Shown: positions 28,051-38,187 of the stretch, in pieces
Position numbering within the stretch: the stretch's first letter is position 1
How the letters are laid out: each line of letters begins with the position of its first letter
Assembly (NCBI GenBank): GCA_021779735.1
Contig: JAJYAC010000001.1
Span: 62,001-126,000, forward strand
DNA from: Actinomycetes bacterium
GTDB lineage: Bacteria; Actinomycetota; Acidimicrobiia; Acidimicrobiales; RAAP-2
Direction: 5' to 3'
Length of the DNA stretch: 64,000 nucleotides
Position numbers and translations under genes: made by a program
Notes under the pieces: generated by a model
Database searches by the model: none
What the model was told of the DNA's origin: nothing
The model's input: only the letters and a program-made list of their open reading frames with translations

Positions 28051-29093
28051 ACCATCTCCTTGACGGCCTCGATGAGCGAGGCCGCGCTCTGGCCGGGACC
28101 GGCGAGTGGATGGACCTGCAAGTGGGTGACCCCGGCCGCCCGAAAAGCCGCCACGCGCTCGGCGACGTAACTGCGCGGTCCGCACAGCGTCGTCAGCTCC
28201 AAGAACTCCTCGGGCACGGCGGCCTCGGCCTCCTTCTTGTGACCGGCGAGGTAGAGGTCCTGGATCGTCGCGGCCGCCTCCTCGAAGCCGTAGCGACACG
28301 CCAACTCGTTGTAGAAGTTCTTGCCCTTGGCTCCCATGCCGCCGACGTAGAGCGCGACCATCGGGCGCTGGAGTTCGCGCAGGCGCACCATGTCCTCGCC
28401 CTCGCCAATGGCGAGGAGCCCGCCCGCGGTGATCATGAGGTCTCCCAGGGACGCATCGCGCTTGGCCGCCCCGCTCGCGAGGGCGCTGCCCCACACGTCA
28501 CCCGCGCGCTCGGGGATGAAGAGGATCGGAATCCACCCGTCGGCGACCTCGGCGGTCATCGCGACGTTCTTCTCGCCCAGAGAGGCCACCCAGACGGGGA
28601 TGGATGCGCGCACGGGGTGGGCGATGATCTTTAAGGCCTTACCGAGCCCGGTACCCTGTTCGAGCGGCAACGGCAGCGTGTAGTTCTTGCCCTGGTGAAC
28701 AAGGGGCGCCTCACGGCGCCACACGTCGCGACAGATCTCGATGATCTCGCGGGTGCGCCCGAGGGGATTGGTGTAGGGCACGCCGTGAAAGCCCTCGATC
28801 ACCTGGGGGCCCGAGGCACCCAGTCCCAGGTGGAAGCGCCCATCCGAGAGTGCGTCGATGCCCGCGGCGGTCATCGCGATCAACGTCGGCGTGCGCGTGT
28901 AGATCGGCAGAATCGCAGATCCGATCTCCACGGTCTCGGTCAGCGCCGCGAGGTAGCCCATGAGAGAGGGGCTGTCGAAGCCGTAGGCCTCGGCGACCCA
29001 GACGAGGTCGAGACCCGCCTTCTCCATCTCGGCCACCTCGCGCGCGGCCTCTTTGAATCCGCCCGCGTAACTCAACGTCGTTGAGATTTTCAC
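28047..29093 (-). CDS. LLM-class (probably F420-dependent) oxidoreductase
   Basis: 348 aa; AEMEKAGLDLVWVAEAYGFDSPSLMGYLAA, FHLGLGASGPQVIEGFHG. Confidence 0.88.
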   Translation of the reverse strand: MKISTTLSYAGGFKEAAREVAEMEKAGLDLVWVAEAYGFDSPSLMGYLAALTETVEIGSAILPIYTRTPTLIAMTAAGIDALSDGRFHLGLGASGPQVIEGFHGVPYTNPLGRTREIIEICRDVWRREAPLVHQGKNYTLPLPLEQGTGLGKALKIIAHPVRASIPVWVASLGEKNVAMTAEVADGWIPILFIPERAGDVWGSALASGAAKRDASLGDLMITAGGLLAIGEGEDMVRLRELQRPMVALYVGGMGAKGKNFYNELACRYGFEEAAATIQDLYLAGHKKEAEAAVPEEFLELTTLCGPRSYVAERVAAFRAAGVTHLQVHPLAGPGQSAASLIEAVKEMV

Positions 29094-29107
29094 CGTTCCT
29101 CCCCGTC

Positions 29108-29139
29108 GTGGTCACCTTAACTTACGGTGTTGTGACCAC
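29108..29139. promoter_or_regulatory. Inverted repeat in LLM/gdh divergent region
   Basis: GTGGTCAC-N16-GTGACCAC. Confidence 0.45.
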
Positions 29140-29217
29140 CGGCCCTAGGTGCCAGGACCTACGCTTGAGGGGAAGGCAACGGCGCTTTCACCCAACAAGT
29201 AGAAGGCTGGTGACAAC

Positions 29218-30492
29218 GTGGTCACACACCCCGATCAGGCCGAGACCCACGAGTTCAACCCCTGGTTGCACGTGTCGTCTCTCATCGACAAGGCCGGGCG
29301 ACTGCTCGGGCTCGACGAGGGAATGATCCAGCGGATCATCACCCCCGAGCGCATCCTCGAAGTCGCGGTCCCGGTGCGAATGGACTCTGGTGAGGTGCAG
29401 ATGTTCACCGGCTGGCGGATTCAGCACGACACGTCGCGCGGACCGGGCAAGGGCGGCATTCGCTTCCATCCGAGCGTCAACACCGACGAGATCGCCGCGC
29501 TGAGTGCCGACATGTCCATCAAGTGCGCGGTCGTGAACATCCCCTACGGCGGAGCCAAGGGCGGCGTGCGCGTCGACCCCCAGTCCCTCTCGCGCGCCGA
29601 GCTGGAGCGCTTGACGCGCCGCTACGCGTTTTCCATCGCCCCGATGATTGGACCGGACCGTGACATTCCCGCCCCGGACATCAACACCGACTTCCAGGTC
29701 ATGAGCTGGATCATGGACACGGTCTCCATGCTGCGCGGACACAACACCCCCGGCGTGGTCACGGGCAAGCCCCTCGCGATCGGCGGCACGCTCGGCCACG
29801 CCGGCGCGACGTCACTGGGCGTGACCATCTGCACCGCCGCCATCCTCGAGCGCATGGGACGACCCATGAACGAGCAGCGCGTCGTCATCCAGGGCTACGG
29901 CAAGGTGGGCGCACCGCTCGTAAAACTGCTGAGTGATCGCGGGATGAAGGTGGTCGGCATCGCCGACGTCAGGGGCGCGATTCACGTCCCCGAGGGGATC
30001 AGTTATGCCATCCTCTCCAAGCACTTCGCCGAGGCCGGCACCGTCGTCGGCTACCCGGGCAGCGTGCACGTGGACTCCGACGACCTCTTCACCATTCCCA
30101 GTGATATTGCCATCCCCGCGGCCCTCGGTGGCGTCATCACCGAAGAGGTTGCCGAGTCCATGTCAGCCTCGATCATGATCGAGGCGGCGAACGGGCCCAC
30201 CACCGGCGAGGGCGCCGCGGTGCTCGCCAGCCGCAACATCCCCGTCGTGCCCGACGTACTGGCCAACGCCGGTGGCGTCGTCGCCTCCTACTTCGAGTGG
30301 GCCCAGGACCTCCAGGGATTCATGTGGGAGAAGGAGCTCTTCACTCAGCGTCTGGAGAAGACGATGAGCGAGGCCTTCAAGTACATCTGGCAGCGTCACC
30401 TCGAGCTCAATGTCACGCTGCGCGAGGCCGCGATCGCGGTGGGCGTGGAGCGCATCGCCGAGGCCACCCAGGTCCGAGGCCTCTTTCCCTGA
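29218..30492 (+). CDS. Glu/Leu/Phe/Val dehydrogenase (glutamate dehydrogenase)
   Basis: 424 aa; GPGKGGIRFHP, IPYGGAKGGVRVDP, GYGKVGAPLVKLL. Confidence 0.95.
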   Translation: MVTHPDQAETHEFNPWLHVSSLIDKAGRLLGLDEGMIQRIITPERILEVAVPVRMDSGEVQMFTGWRIQHDTSRGPGKGGIRFHPSVNTDEIAALSADMSIKCAVVNIPYGGAKGGVRVDPQSLSRAELERLTRRYAFSIAPMIGPDRDIPAPDINTDFQVMSWIMDTVSMLRGHNTPGVVTGKPLAIGGTLGHAGATSLGVTICTAAILERMGRPMNEQRVVIQGYGKVGAPLVKLLSDRGMKVVGIADVRGAIHVPEGISYAILSKHFAEAGTVVGYPGSVHVDSDDLFTIPSDIAIPAALGGVITEEVAESMSASIMIEAANGPTTGEGAAVLASRNIPVVPDVLANAGGVVASYFEWAQDLQGFMWEKELFTQRLEKTMSEAFKYIWQRHLELNVTLREAAIAVGVERIAEATQVRGLFP

Positions 30493-30501
30493 TTCGTGGA
30501 A

Positions 30502-30540
30502 CGAGAAAGCCCCCGGGGCCACGCCCCGGGGGCTTTCTCG
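30502..30540. terminator. Bidirectional intrinsic terminator
   Basis: 18-bp arms CGAGAAAGCCCCCGGGGC/GCCCCGGGGGCTTTCTCG, 3-nt loop, between convergent genes. Confidence 0.85.
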
Positions 30541-30545
30541 TCTCG

Positions 30546-32105
30546 CTAGTTCTTCTCGATGCGGTGCTCGGACACCTCGCGGTCGGGCCGCGCGATGCCC
30601 TCGTAGAGGGCACCGATCACCACGATGATGAGCATGACGAGCAGGGTCACCCAGCCGTAGTTGAAGTACGCGGCGCGTCCGCTCGAGAGCGAACTCGGCC
30701 AGACGATGTTGAGCAGCATCGCGAACAGGTACACCATGCCACCGATCGTCACCGGCACTCCCCACTTGCCCAGCTGGAAGCTGCCACTGGGCTTCCAGCC
30801 GCGCCGGCGCGCGATGAAGGCGCCGAGCACCGTGAGGAAGAACGACAGGTAGATGCCCGAGGTGGCAAAGGACACCAGCGCGTAGAGGGCGTTCACCTTC
30901 GCCGGGTAGTCGAACCACAGCACGTGCACGTTGTGCGAGGGGTTCACCAGCACCAGCAGCAAGAACAAGAACGGCACGATGACGCCCGTGGCGATGGCGT
31001 TGACCGGCGTCTTGTGGCGCACGGACACCTTGCGCAGTGCCTTGCTCGCCGGAACCGCACCGTCGCGCGCGAGGGCGAAGGCCACGCGGGCTCCCGCGCC
31101 CTGGACCGCGGTGCCGCAACTGAAGAACGCGATGATCACCATCACCAAGAAGAAGTCCTGGAGCCAGCCGGGCAGCACCGCGAGGATTGACGGAACGCCG
31201 CCGGCGACCACGCCGGCGATGCCGGACTTGGGCGTGGCGAGCAAGAGGCCGAGCACCAGCACGAACGACGCGATGCCGCCGTAGAGCAGCGCGTTGCGCA
31301 TCGCCTTGGGGACTTGACGCCCCGCGTCGACGGTCTCTTCGGAGATGTCACCCGCGGACTCGAAGCCAAAGAAGATGTACACGTTGGCCAACACCGCCAC
31401 GAGCGCCGCGCCGGTGAGCCAGTGCCCGCCGAAGTTCACCCCGAGCGGGTTGGTCGCCGCGTGCTCGACGCCCTGGGACGAGAAGATGAAGCCAAATCCT
31501 TGGTGGAATCCGTGAATGGCCAGTGCGATGAACACGCCGAAGGTGCCGATCGTCTCGACGTACACGCCAAAGCGCGCCACGCGACCGAGGATCTTCGCGC
31601 CCACCGAGTTAAGAACGCCCGACAGCACGATGACCGCACCGGTGATGACGAAGATCGTCACGTGGTTAGACGGATCGAGGTGGGTCTTGAACCAGATGTT
31701 GAACAGGTCGGTGACGTAGCTCACGATCCCCGAGTCCACCGAGGCCACGGTCGCCAGCAGCGCGAAGCCGTAGATCCAGCCCACGAACCACCCGTACCGC
31801 GCGCCGACGTTGTACTTGCCGTACTGGTACAGAGCTCCCGAGAGTGGGTACTCGCTCGCGAGCTCGCCAAAGACCAGGGCGACGAGCATCATGAGTCCCA
31901 CGACGACGGGCATCGTCCAGATGTAGCGCGGTCCGCCCATACCGATGCCGACGACGTAGAGCGAGTAGATGCCCACCATCGGACTCAGGTAGCTAAAGGC
32001 CACCGAGAAGTTGTCAAAGAGCGACAACACTCGTGAGAGTTCTTGGCGGTATCCGAGCGCTGACAGTCGATCGTCGTCTCGCGCTTCCACGGTGCTTTCT
32101 GACAT
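30546..32105 (-). CDS. APC-family amino acid permease
   Basis: 519 aa; FSVAFSYLSPMVGIYSLY, ELASEYPLSGALYQY. Confidence 0.9.
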   Translation of the reverse strand: MSESTVEARDDDRLSALGYRQELSRVLSLFDNFSVAFSYLSPMVGIYSLYVVGIGMGGPRYIWTMPVVVGLMMLVALVFGELASEYPLSGALYQYGKYNVGARYGWFVGWIYGFALLATVASVDSGIVSYVTDLFNIWFKTHLDPSNHVTIFVITGAVIVLSGVLNSVGAKILGRVARFGVYVETIGTFGVFIALAIHGFHQGFGFIFSSQGVEHAATNPLGVNFGGHWLTGAALVAVLANVYIFFGFESAGDISEETVDAGRQVPKAMRNALLYGGIASFVLVLGLLLATPKSGIAGVVAGGVPSILAVLPGWLQDFFLVMVIIAFFSCGTAVQGAGARVAFALARDGAVPASKALRKVSVRHKTPVNAIATGVIVPFLFLLLVLVNPSHNVHVLWFDYPAKVNALYALVSFATSGIYLSFFLTVLGAFIARRRGWKPSGSFQLGKWGVPVTIGGMVYLFAMLLNIVWPSSLSSGRAAYFNYGWVTLLVMLIIVVIGALYEGIARPDREVSEHRIEKN

Positions 32106-32223
32106 ATTCCCTCCCCGCGCGAACGTTGTCGCACGTCGATCACGCTAGCCAGCCCACTGAGTGGTGCTCGGGATTTCGCTCGTGGCACATGGGCGTCTCC
32201 TCAGCGTGTGGCAATCTACGAAG

Positions 32224-32358
32224 GTGTCCGACCACGACCAGACCCGCGAAGAGCTCCTCGAAGCCATCGCCCGCCTGCGCGCGGAACTTGAGCGGGTCAA
32301 GGAGGAGTTGCGTCGCGCGCGCCGTGACACCCACGAGGTGCCCCCGCACTACCTGTGA
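32224..32358 (+). CDS. Small coiled-coil protein (tentative)
   Basis: GTG 32224; VSDHDQTREELLEAIARLRAELERVKEELRRARRDTHEVPPHYL. Confidence 0.4.
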   Translation: MSDHDQTREELLEAIARLRAELERVKEELRRARRDTHEVPPHYL

Positions 32359-32407
32359 AGGCACGCGGTCCCGGTACGCTCGGAGGCACGAGAGAAGATG
32401 AGGTGAG

Positions 32408-33187
32408 ATGACCCGCATGCCCGCCGCCTTCGTGGGACACGGCACCCCCATGAACGCCCTGGATCACAACCGCTACACCCAAGCCTGGAGCGACTTCTCG
32501 GCGTCGCTACCCGCGACGCCGCGCGCGGTGCTCGTCGTCTCGGCCCACTGGTACGTCAACGTCACCGCAGTGACGGCGATGGTGGCCCCGCGCACGATCC
32601 ACGACTTCTACGGCTTTCCCCAGGCGCTCTTTGACGTGCGCTACCCCGCGCCCGGCGACCCCGAGATCGCCGTGCGCGTCGCCGACGTCGTCAAGCCCAC
32701 CTGGGTCGGACTCGACCACGACGGCTGGGGCATCGACCACGGTACGTGGTCGGTCCTCGTGCACATGTTCCCGCGCGCGGACGTGCCGGTCTTGCAGCTC
32801 TCGCTCAACGCGGACATGCCCTTTGACTGGCACTTCGACCTCGGCGCGCGCCTGGCGGCCCTGCGCGACGAGGGCGTCCTCATCGTGGGCAGCGGCAACG
32901 TCGTGCACAACCTTCGCCTCATCGACTGGCAGCGCCCGGGCGAGGGCACGGACTGGGCCCAGCGCTTCGACGACAGCGTGCGCGAGGTAATGACGGACGA
33001 TCCCGCGGGGCTGGGCGCGTCACTCTCTCACCCCGACTTCCGCCTTGCGGCGCCCACGCCCGACCACTTCTTACCCCTGGCCTACCTCGCCGGTCTCGCC
33101 TCGCGAGACGGCTCGCGCGCGCAGGTCATCGTCGACGGCTACGAGATGGGTTCGCTGTCGATGACCGCCTACGCGCTGACGAGTTAG
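32408..33187 (+). CDS. ygiD: 4,5-DOPA dioxygenase extradiol-like (LigB/YgiD) protein
   Basis: 259 aa; [48 protein letters not shown]. Confidence 0.92.
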   Translation: MTRMPAAFVGHGTPMNALDHNRYTQAWSDFSASLPATPRAVLVVSAHWYVNVTAVTAMVAPRTIHDFYGFPQALFDVRYPAPGDPEIAVRVADVVKPTWVGLDHDGWGIDHGTWSVLVHMFPRADVPVLQLSLNADMPFDWHFDLGARLAALRDEGVLIVGSGNVVHNLRLIDWQRPGEGTDWAQRFDDSVREVMTDDPAGLGASLSHPDFRLAAPTPDHFLPLAYLAGLASRDGSRAQVIVDGYEMGSLSMTAYALTS

Positions 33188-33408
33188 CGCTTGGCGCGCT
33201 GGGCGCGCTTCACCGAGACGACCAGTGTCGTCGTCGCGAGGAGTGGCAACAGCACCACCCCCGCGCGGTGCCAGCCCGCCGCGTCGCTCACCAGCGCGAT
33301 GAGCCCAATGGTGAGAACGATGGCGACGAAGATCTCCGGCGTGTCGCCCACGAGAAAGTCCCACCAGAACCGGCCGAAGCCCTTCACAACACGGCCCAGC
33401 CACGTCAT
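33184..33408 (-). CDS. Small two-TM membrane protein coupled to upstream gene
   Basis: [42 protein letters not shown]...; ATG overlaps the upstream stop (TGATG). Confidence 0.65.
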   Translation of the reverse strand: MTWLGRVVKGFGRFWWDFLVGDTPEIFVAIVLTIGLIALVSDAAGWHRAGVVLLPLLATTTLVVSVKRAQRAKR

Positions 33409-34172
33409 CACGGAGCCACCGACAGAGAGGCGGACGAGGAGGCGCGAGTTGTCGAGATCAACGCGACACACACCAGCGCGTAGAAGACCACAAAGAACAA
33501 GATGAACGCGTCACTTCCCGGCCACGAGACCTTGAGGCCCTCTCCGGTCCAGAACGTGCCGAAGCTGACGAGCATGACTCCCACGCCCATCTTCATCAAA
33601 TTCTCCGGCACGCTCGAGAGTTGCTTGGCGACGATGACGCCGACGATGCCCACCGCGACGATCGCGACCCCGGCCGTCGCCGCGGCCAGCCCGAGGCGGT
33701 GCGCGGACGTGCCGAGGGTCAGCACCGCGATGACGACCTCGAGCCCCTCGAGGAAGACGCCCTTGAATGCCATGGCGAAGGCGATGCGGTCGCGGTCCGG
33801 ACGCGTGGCCACCGCCTCGAGCTCGGCCACAGTCTCGCGATAGATTTCATCCTCGTCGTGAAGAGCCTTGAGCCCACTCGCGCGAAGGATCGCCTTACGC
33901 AGCCACTGCGTGCCGAAGATGAGGAGCACGCCGCCCACCACGAGACGAAGCACCGACAGCGGCGCGTGCACGAGCGCCGGGCCGAGCACCGCGACGAGGG
34001 CGGCCAACGCTACGAGGGCGACCCCCGTGCCCTCGAAGGCACTGCGCCAGCCTCGGGTGTGGCCCACCGCGAGCACGATGGTGAGGGCCTCGACCATCTC
34101 CACCGCGCACGCGAGAAAGACTGCGCCGACGAGCACGACCGCACTCGTCGTCACGGTAGCTCCGATTATCAC
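33408..34172 (-). CDS. COG4280-like membrane protein with duplicated ExxE motif
   Basis: 254 aa, about 7 TM; VEMVEALTIVLAVG and LEGLEVVIAVLTLG in the two halves. Confidence 0.7.
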   Translation of the reverse strand: MIIGATVTTSAVVLVGAVFLACAVEMVEALTIVLAVGHTRGWRSAFEGTGVALVALAALVAVLGPALVHAPLSVLRLVVGGVLLIFGTQWLRKAILRASGLKALHDEDEIYRETVAELEAVATRPDRDRIAFAMAFKGVFLEGLEVVIAVLTLGTSAHRLGLAAATAGVAIVAVGIVGVIVAKQLSSVPENLMKMGVGVMLVSFGTFWTGEGLKVSWPGSDAFILFFVVFYALVCVALISTTRASSSASLSVAP

Positions 34173-35260
34173 AGGACCTTCTCCTCACCTACATTCAAGA
34201 CGAAACTGGACTCGGCGTCGAAGCACACTCGAACCGCGCTGTCACGATCGTGTCGAGTGTCGGAGAACACCTTAGTTATGATCTCCCGCTCTCCCACCTG
34301 GACGACGTGCTCGTAGCCTCGACCGATGAAGGCCACGTCGCGCACGGTGCCGGCGATGCCGTCGTAGCCCCCGCGGGCCAGGCGCACCCCCGAGGCACGC
34401 ACGTAGAGACGCGCGCGCGCGCCGGGAACCAGAGGCACGGGGGCGTGGGCGCGCACGCGGTGATCACTCGCAAAGGGCAGTGCGACGTCGTAGCCGCGCG
34501 GTCCGCACGCGCACAGCACGTCCACCGGCAGGTCCGCCGCGAGCCCCGTGAAGCGCGCGACGAAGGCACTGGCCGGGTCGCGGTACACCGTCTCGGGTGG
34601 ACCGCTTTGAACGACGCGACCGTGGTTGAGCACGCAGATCTGGTCGGCCATCGCGAAGGCCTCGGCCTGATCGTGGGTGATGTAGATCGAGGTCACCCCC
34701 GCCTCGCGCGTCAACGTGGAGATCTCGATGCGCAGCTGCTCGCGTCGATCCGCGTCGAGGTTCGAGAGCGGCTCGTCGAAGAGGACGAGTCCCACGTCCG
34801 CGGCGAGGGCGCGAGCCAGGGCGACGCGCTGCTGCTCGCCCCCCGAGAGCTGATTGGGATAGCGCTCGGCGAGCGGGCCGATGCCCACGCGCTCGAGGAG
34901 ATCCTCGACGCGCCGACGCCGGTCGGCGGGCGACCACTTGGCGAGCGCAAATCCCACGTTCTGGCGCACCGTGAGGTGGGGCCAGAGCGCGTAGTCCTGA
35001 AAGACCATGGACAGGTGGCGCTTGTCGGGTGTGACGAAGGTGCGCGGCCCGGCGACGAGGCGGTCGTCAATCTCGATCTCCCCGGCGTTGGCGCGCTCGA
35101 TGCCCGCGAGACAACGTAGAAGTGTGGTCTTTCCCGAACCCGAGGGCCCGAGGAGCACGAGAAACTCCCCGCGCGACACGCTGAGCGACACGTCGTCGAG
35201 CACCACCTTGTCGCCAAAGGACTTGGACAGTCCACGCACTTCGACTGACGCCGCCTTCAC
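34169..35260 (-). CDS. ABC transporter ATPase (Fe3+/spermidine/AEP type)
   Basis: GTG 35260 (VKAASVEVRGLSKSFGDKVVL), 4-nt overlap with permease; GPSGSGKTTLLRCLAG, LSGGEQQRVALARAL. Confidence 0.9.
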   Translation of the reverse strand: MKAASVEVRGLSKSFGDKVVLDDVSLSVSRGEFLVLLGPSGSGKTTLLRCLAGIERANAGEIEIDDRLVAGPRTFVTPDKRHLSMVFQDYALWPHLTVRQNVGFALAKWSPADRRRRVEDLLERVGIGPLAERYPNQLSGGEQQRVALARALAADVGLVLFDEPLSNLDADRREQLRIEISTLTREAGVTSIYITHDQAEAFAMADQICVLNHGRVVQSGPPETVYRDPASAFVARFTGLAADLPVDVLCACGPRGYDVALPFASDHRVRAHAPVPLVPGARARLYVRASGVRLARGGYDGIAGTVRDVAFIGRGYEHVVQVGEREIITKVFSDTRHDRDSAVRVCFDAESSFVLNVGEEKVL

Positions 35261-37017
35261 GCGCCCACCCCGCTCCAACCGATGCGCTGCCAGCCCCGCG
35301 GAGTCACCACGCGATAGAGACCGAGGGCCACGAAGATGACGCCGAAGATCTCCACGAGACCCACCACCGTCATCGCGGTGCCCGTTCCGAGCTGGAAGTT
35401 GCCGAGGTAGGCCTGGATCGTCACCGAGAGTGGCTCTTGACTCGGAGGGTAGAGAATCTGACTGATGGGAAGTTCCGCGATCGTCTTGGCGAACGTGAGC
35501 AGCCAACCCCACAACATGACGCGCGAGATAAGGGGCAACGTCGTGGTGCGCCACGCACGCCACCTCGGCGCGCCGTGCACTCGCGCGGCTTCGCTCAGTG
35601 AGGGCTGAATCTGGCTGACCGGACCGGCCAGGAAGCGCGTCTGACCGGGCAGAGAGGTCGCCACGAGGGCCAAGACGAGCAAGGGCAGGGTCTTGTACAG
35701 ATTGATCACGTGATTCGTGATGAAACTCAGGTTGTAGAAGAACACGTACCCCACGCCCAGTACGACGCCGGGCACGGCCACCGAACCGACGAGCAGCACG
35801 TCGGTCAGACGCTGACTCCAGCCCGCGCTGCGCGACATCAGACGGCGCGCGAAGACAAAGGCGAGCGCGGCGGTCGCGGTCGCCGCCACGAGGGCGATCT
35901 GGTTCGAGAGCAGCAGCGGTGCGCTGAGGCCCTTGCCCACAATGGATGGTGCAAAGACCTGGTGGTAGTACACGCTGCTGAGGTGGAGGGGGCCCGACGA
36001 AAAGATGCCGAGGTTGCGCATGAAAGAACCCAGGACCGCCCCTGCAATCGGCACCCCGAGACCGATCACGAAGACGAGGGCGACGCTGGCACTGACCACC
36101 ACGCGAGCGAGCCGCGAGAACTCTCGTCGGCGCACTTCGCGGGCTCGTCCCGAGATGATCGCGTACGAGCGCCGGCGTGTCACGCGCGCTTGGAGAACAA
36201 TGGGTGGAATTGTCGTGAGAATCAAGACGAGGGCAATGACCGCCGCGACTGAGAAGTTCGCCGGATAGTTGCTGATGGAGGCGAAAAGCGTGTAGGTCGC
36301 CATGGGAAAGTGGCTGTGGTAGGCGAGGGTGAAGGGCACGCCGAAGTCGCTCATGGTTTCGGCGAAGCTGATCGCGAAGGCGCTGAGCAGGGCGGGTGCC
36401 ACCATGGGTAGCACCGTGCGCAGCGTGCCCGCACGTCCCGCGCCGTGAATGCGCGCGGCGTCTTCATACTCTGAACCGAGCCCGAGCAGGCCCGCCGACA
36501 CCACGAAGTAGGCAAAGGGCAAGGACGCAATGGTCAAGACGACGATGATGCCAAAGGGTCCGAGGAACTCACCGTAGAGCCATCTCGTGGACAGGCCGAG
36601 CGCCGAGGCGGAACCGTAGGGCTGCAGAACGTCGACCCAGCTGAGCGTCATCATCCAGGTGGGCACGAGGAAGAGCAGCCACATCAGCATCGGCCAGAGG
36701 CGACGACCATAGATGTTGGTGCGCTGGATCAGCCACGCGAGCGTCGTGGCCATCGTGACCGAGGTGACCGCCACCACGAGAGACACCCACAGCGAGTTGA
36801 ACACTCCTTGACCCGTGACGCCCGAGAGGGCTTGCGACACGTAGCGCAGCGTGAAGAGTTCGCGACCCTGTCCGAAGAGGCGTGGACTCGTGGCGAGCAG
36901 GAGGAAACTCAGGACGGGCGCCACGATGAGAAGACCCAATATCACCCACAGCACGCCCCCCGACCATGGCACGCGCAGCCGCCTGCTCGGAGCCTCAGCT
37001 ACCTCCACTGTCGTCAC
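35257..37017 (-). CDS. ABC transporter permease, two fused permease domains (FbpB type)
   Basis: 586 aa; two EAA-like loops (YEDAARIHGAGRAGTLRTVLPMV; LSEAARVHGAPRWRAWRTTTLPLI). Confidence 0.9.
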   Translation of the reverse strand: MTTVEVAEAPSRRLRVPWSGGVLWVILGLLIVAPVLSFLLLATSPRLFGQGRELFTLRYVSQALSGVTGQGVFNSLWVSLVVAVTSVTMATTLAWLIQRTNIYGRRLWPMLMWLLFLVPTWMMTLSWVDVLQPYGSASALGLSTRWLYGEFLGPFGIIVVLTIASLPFAYFVVSAGLLGLGSEYEDAARIHGAGRAGTLRTVLPMVAPALLSAFAISFAETMSDFGVPFTLAYHSHFPMATYTLFASISNYPANFSVAAVIALVLILTTIPPIVLQARVTRRRSYAIISGRAREVRRREFSRLARVVVSASVALVFVIGLGVPIAGAVLGSFMRNLGIFSSGPLHLSSVYYHQVFAPSIVGKGLSAPLLLSNQIALVAATATAALAFVFARRLMSRSAGWSQRLTDVLLVGSVAVPGVVLGVGYVFFYNLSFITNHVINLYKTLPLLVLALVATSLPGQTRFLAGPVSQIQPSLSEAARVHGAPRWRAWRTTTLPLISRVMLWGWLLTFAKTIAELPISQILYPPSQEPLSVTIQAYLGNFQLGTGTAMTVVGLVEIFGVIFVALGLYRVVTPRGWQRIGWSGVGA

Positions 37018-37098
37018 CGTCGTCCTTCGTAGGGGACGGCACCGCGGCTCGCGCCGCGGTGCCGTCGGGAATGGTTATCTCGTCGGGGAGGACGCGAT

Positions 37099-38187
37099 CT
37101 AACCGTTGTTGATGTTGTTGGTGAACCACGTGTTGACGGTGTTCTCGAGCGGTCCCCACACGTAGGGGTTGATCGTCATCATCGGCACGGACGACAGGGG
37201 CGGGAGCACCTTGTTCGCGGGCTTCTCGCCGTTGAGGACCGGCCAGAAGAGCGAGTCGCCCTGGGGGTCGCCAGTCTGCATCGCGTGCTGACCGGCCGGG
37301 CTGAGCAGCCAGTTGACGAACTTCTGTGCTTCGGCACGCACGGTCTTGGGCATCAATCCATCAATGCCGACCACACCGGGCAGAGCGATGGCCGGGTTGA
37401 GGTAGGCCACGCGCAGCGACGGCAGCGTGGTGAGCTCCTGGCCGTATCCCGCCGAGGACTGAATGATCGCCATCTTGATCGTGTGCGACTGGATGGCCCC
37501 GATGGTCGGACCGTTCGTCGCGTTGATGACGAGTCCGTTGGCCTTGAGCTTCGTGAGGAAGGCCTCACCGGCTTTGACCGCCGCGGCGGTCGAGCCCTTG
37601 GAGTAGTGACCCAGGTAGTTCATGAGTCCGGCGATCAGCGGGTAGGTCGGTCCGGACTGCGTCGGGTCATTCATGCCGACCATGCCCTTGTACTTCGCGG
37701 CCGTGAGCTGGGCCCAGGTCTTGGGTAGCTGGGCCGCGGAGATCTGAGCGGAGTCGTAGACGAGCGCACCGGTGGCGGTCAGACCCGTCGGCACGTAGCT
37801 ACCGTCGGCGGGGATGTTCGCCTTGCCCACGGCGTTGAAGTTCGCCTTGGGAACGATGCCCTTGGCCAGATAGCCCTGGCGGTCGAGCGCGGCGAAGGCG
37901 GTCGCGCCATCGACCCACAGGACGCCCCACTTGGGGTTGTGGCCCTCGGCCTGGATCTGCTGGAGCAGTGGGCCGGTTGAGTTGTCGTTGAGGGTCACGC
38001 TAAATCCGGGGTGGGTCGCATTGAACGCGGCCACCGCGGCCTTGTCGTATCCCTGCGCCGAGTACACGACGAGGGTGGGTCCGGTCGCGGCGCCCGCGCT
38101 CGAGACGGCGGGCACGAGCCAAGCGCTGGTGGCGGCGAGAAGTGCACCGACCAACGTGGCCCGCTTCATGGTGTGGGTGATTTGCAT
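37099..38187 (-). CDS. ABC transporter substrate-binding protein (Fe3+/aminoethylphosphonate-type fold)
   Basis: 362 aa; signal peptide MKRATLVGALLAATSAWLVPAVSSAGA; LVVYSAQGYDKAAVAAFNATHPG. Confidence 0.82.
   Translation of the reverse strand: MQITHTMKRATLVGALLAATSAWLVPAVSSAGAATGPTLVVYSAQGYDKAAVAAFNATHPGFSVTLNDNSTGPLLQQIQAEGHNPKWGVLWVDGATAFAALDRQGYLAKGIVPKANFNAVGKANIPADGSYVPTGLTATGALVYDSAQISAAQLPKTWAQLTAAKYKGMVGMNDPTQSGPTYPLIAGLMNYLGHYSKGSTAAAVKAGEAFLTKLKANGLVINATNGPTIGAIQSHTIKMAIIQSSAGYGQELTTLPSLRVAYLNPAIALPGVVGIDGLMPKTVRAEAQKFVNWLLSPAGQHAMQTGDPQGDSLFWPVLNGEKPANKVLPPLSSVPMMTINPYVWGPLENTVNTWFTNNINNG

Noticed and set aside
30163-31119. 318-aa minus-strand and overlapping 297-aa plus-strand ORFs across the terminator
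   Set aside because: Overlap gdh and APC permease in wrong frames and read through a strong terminator.
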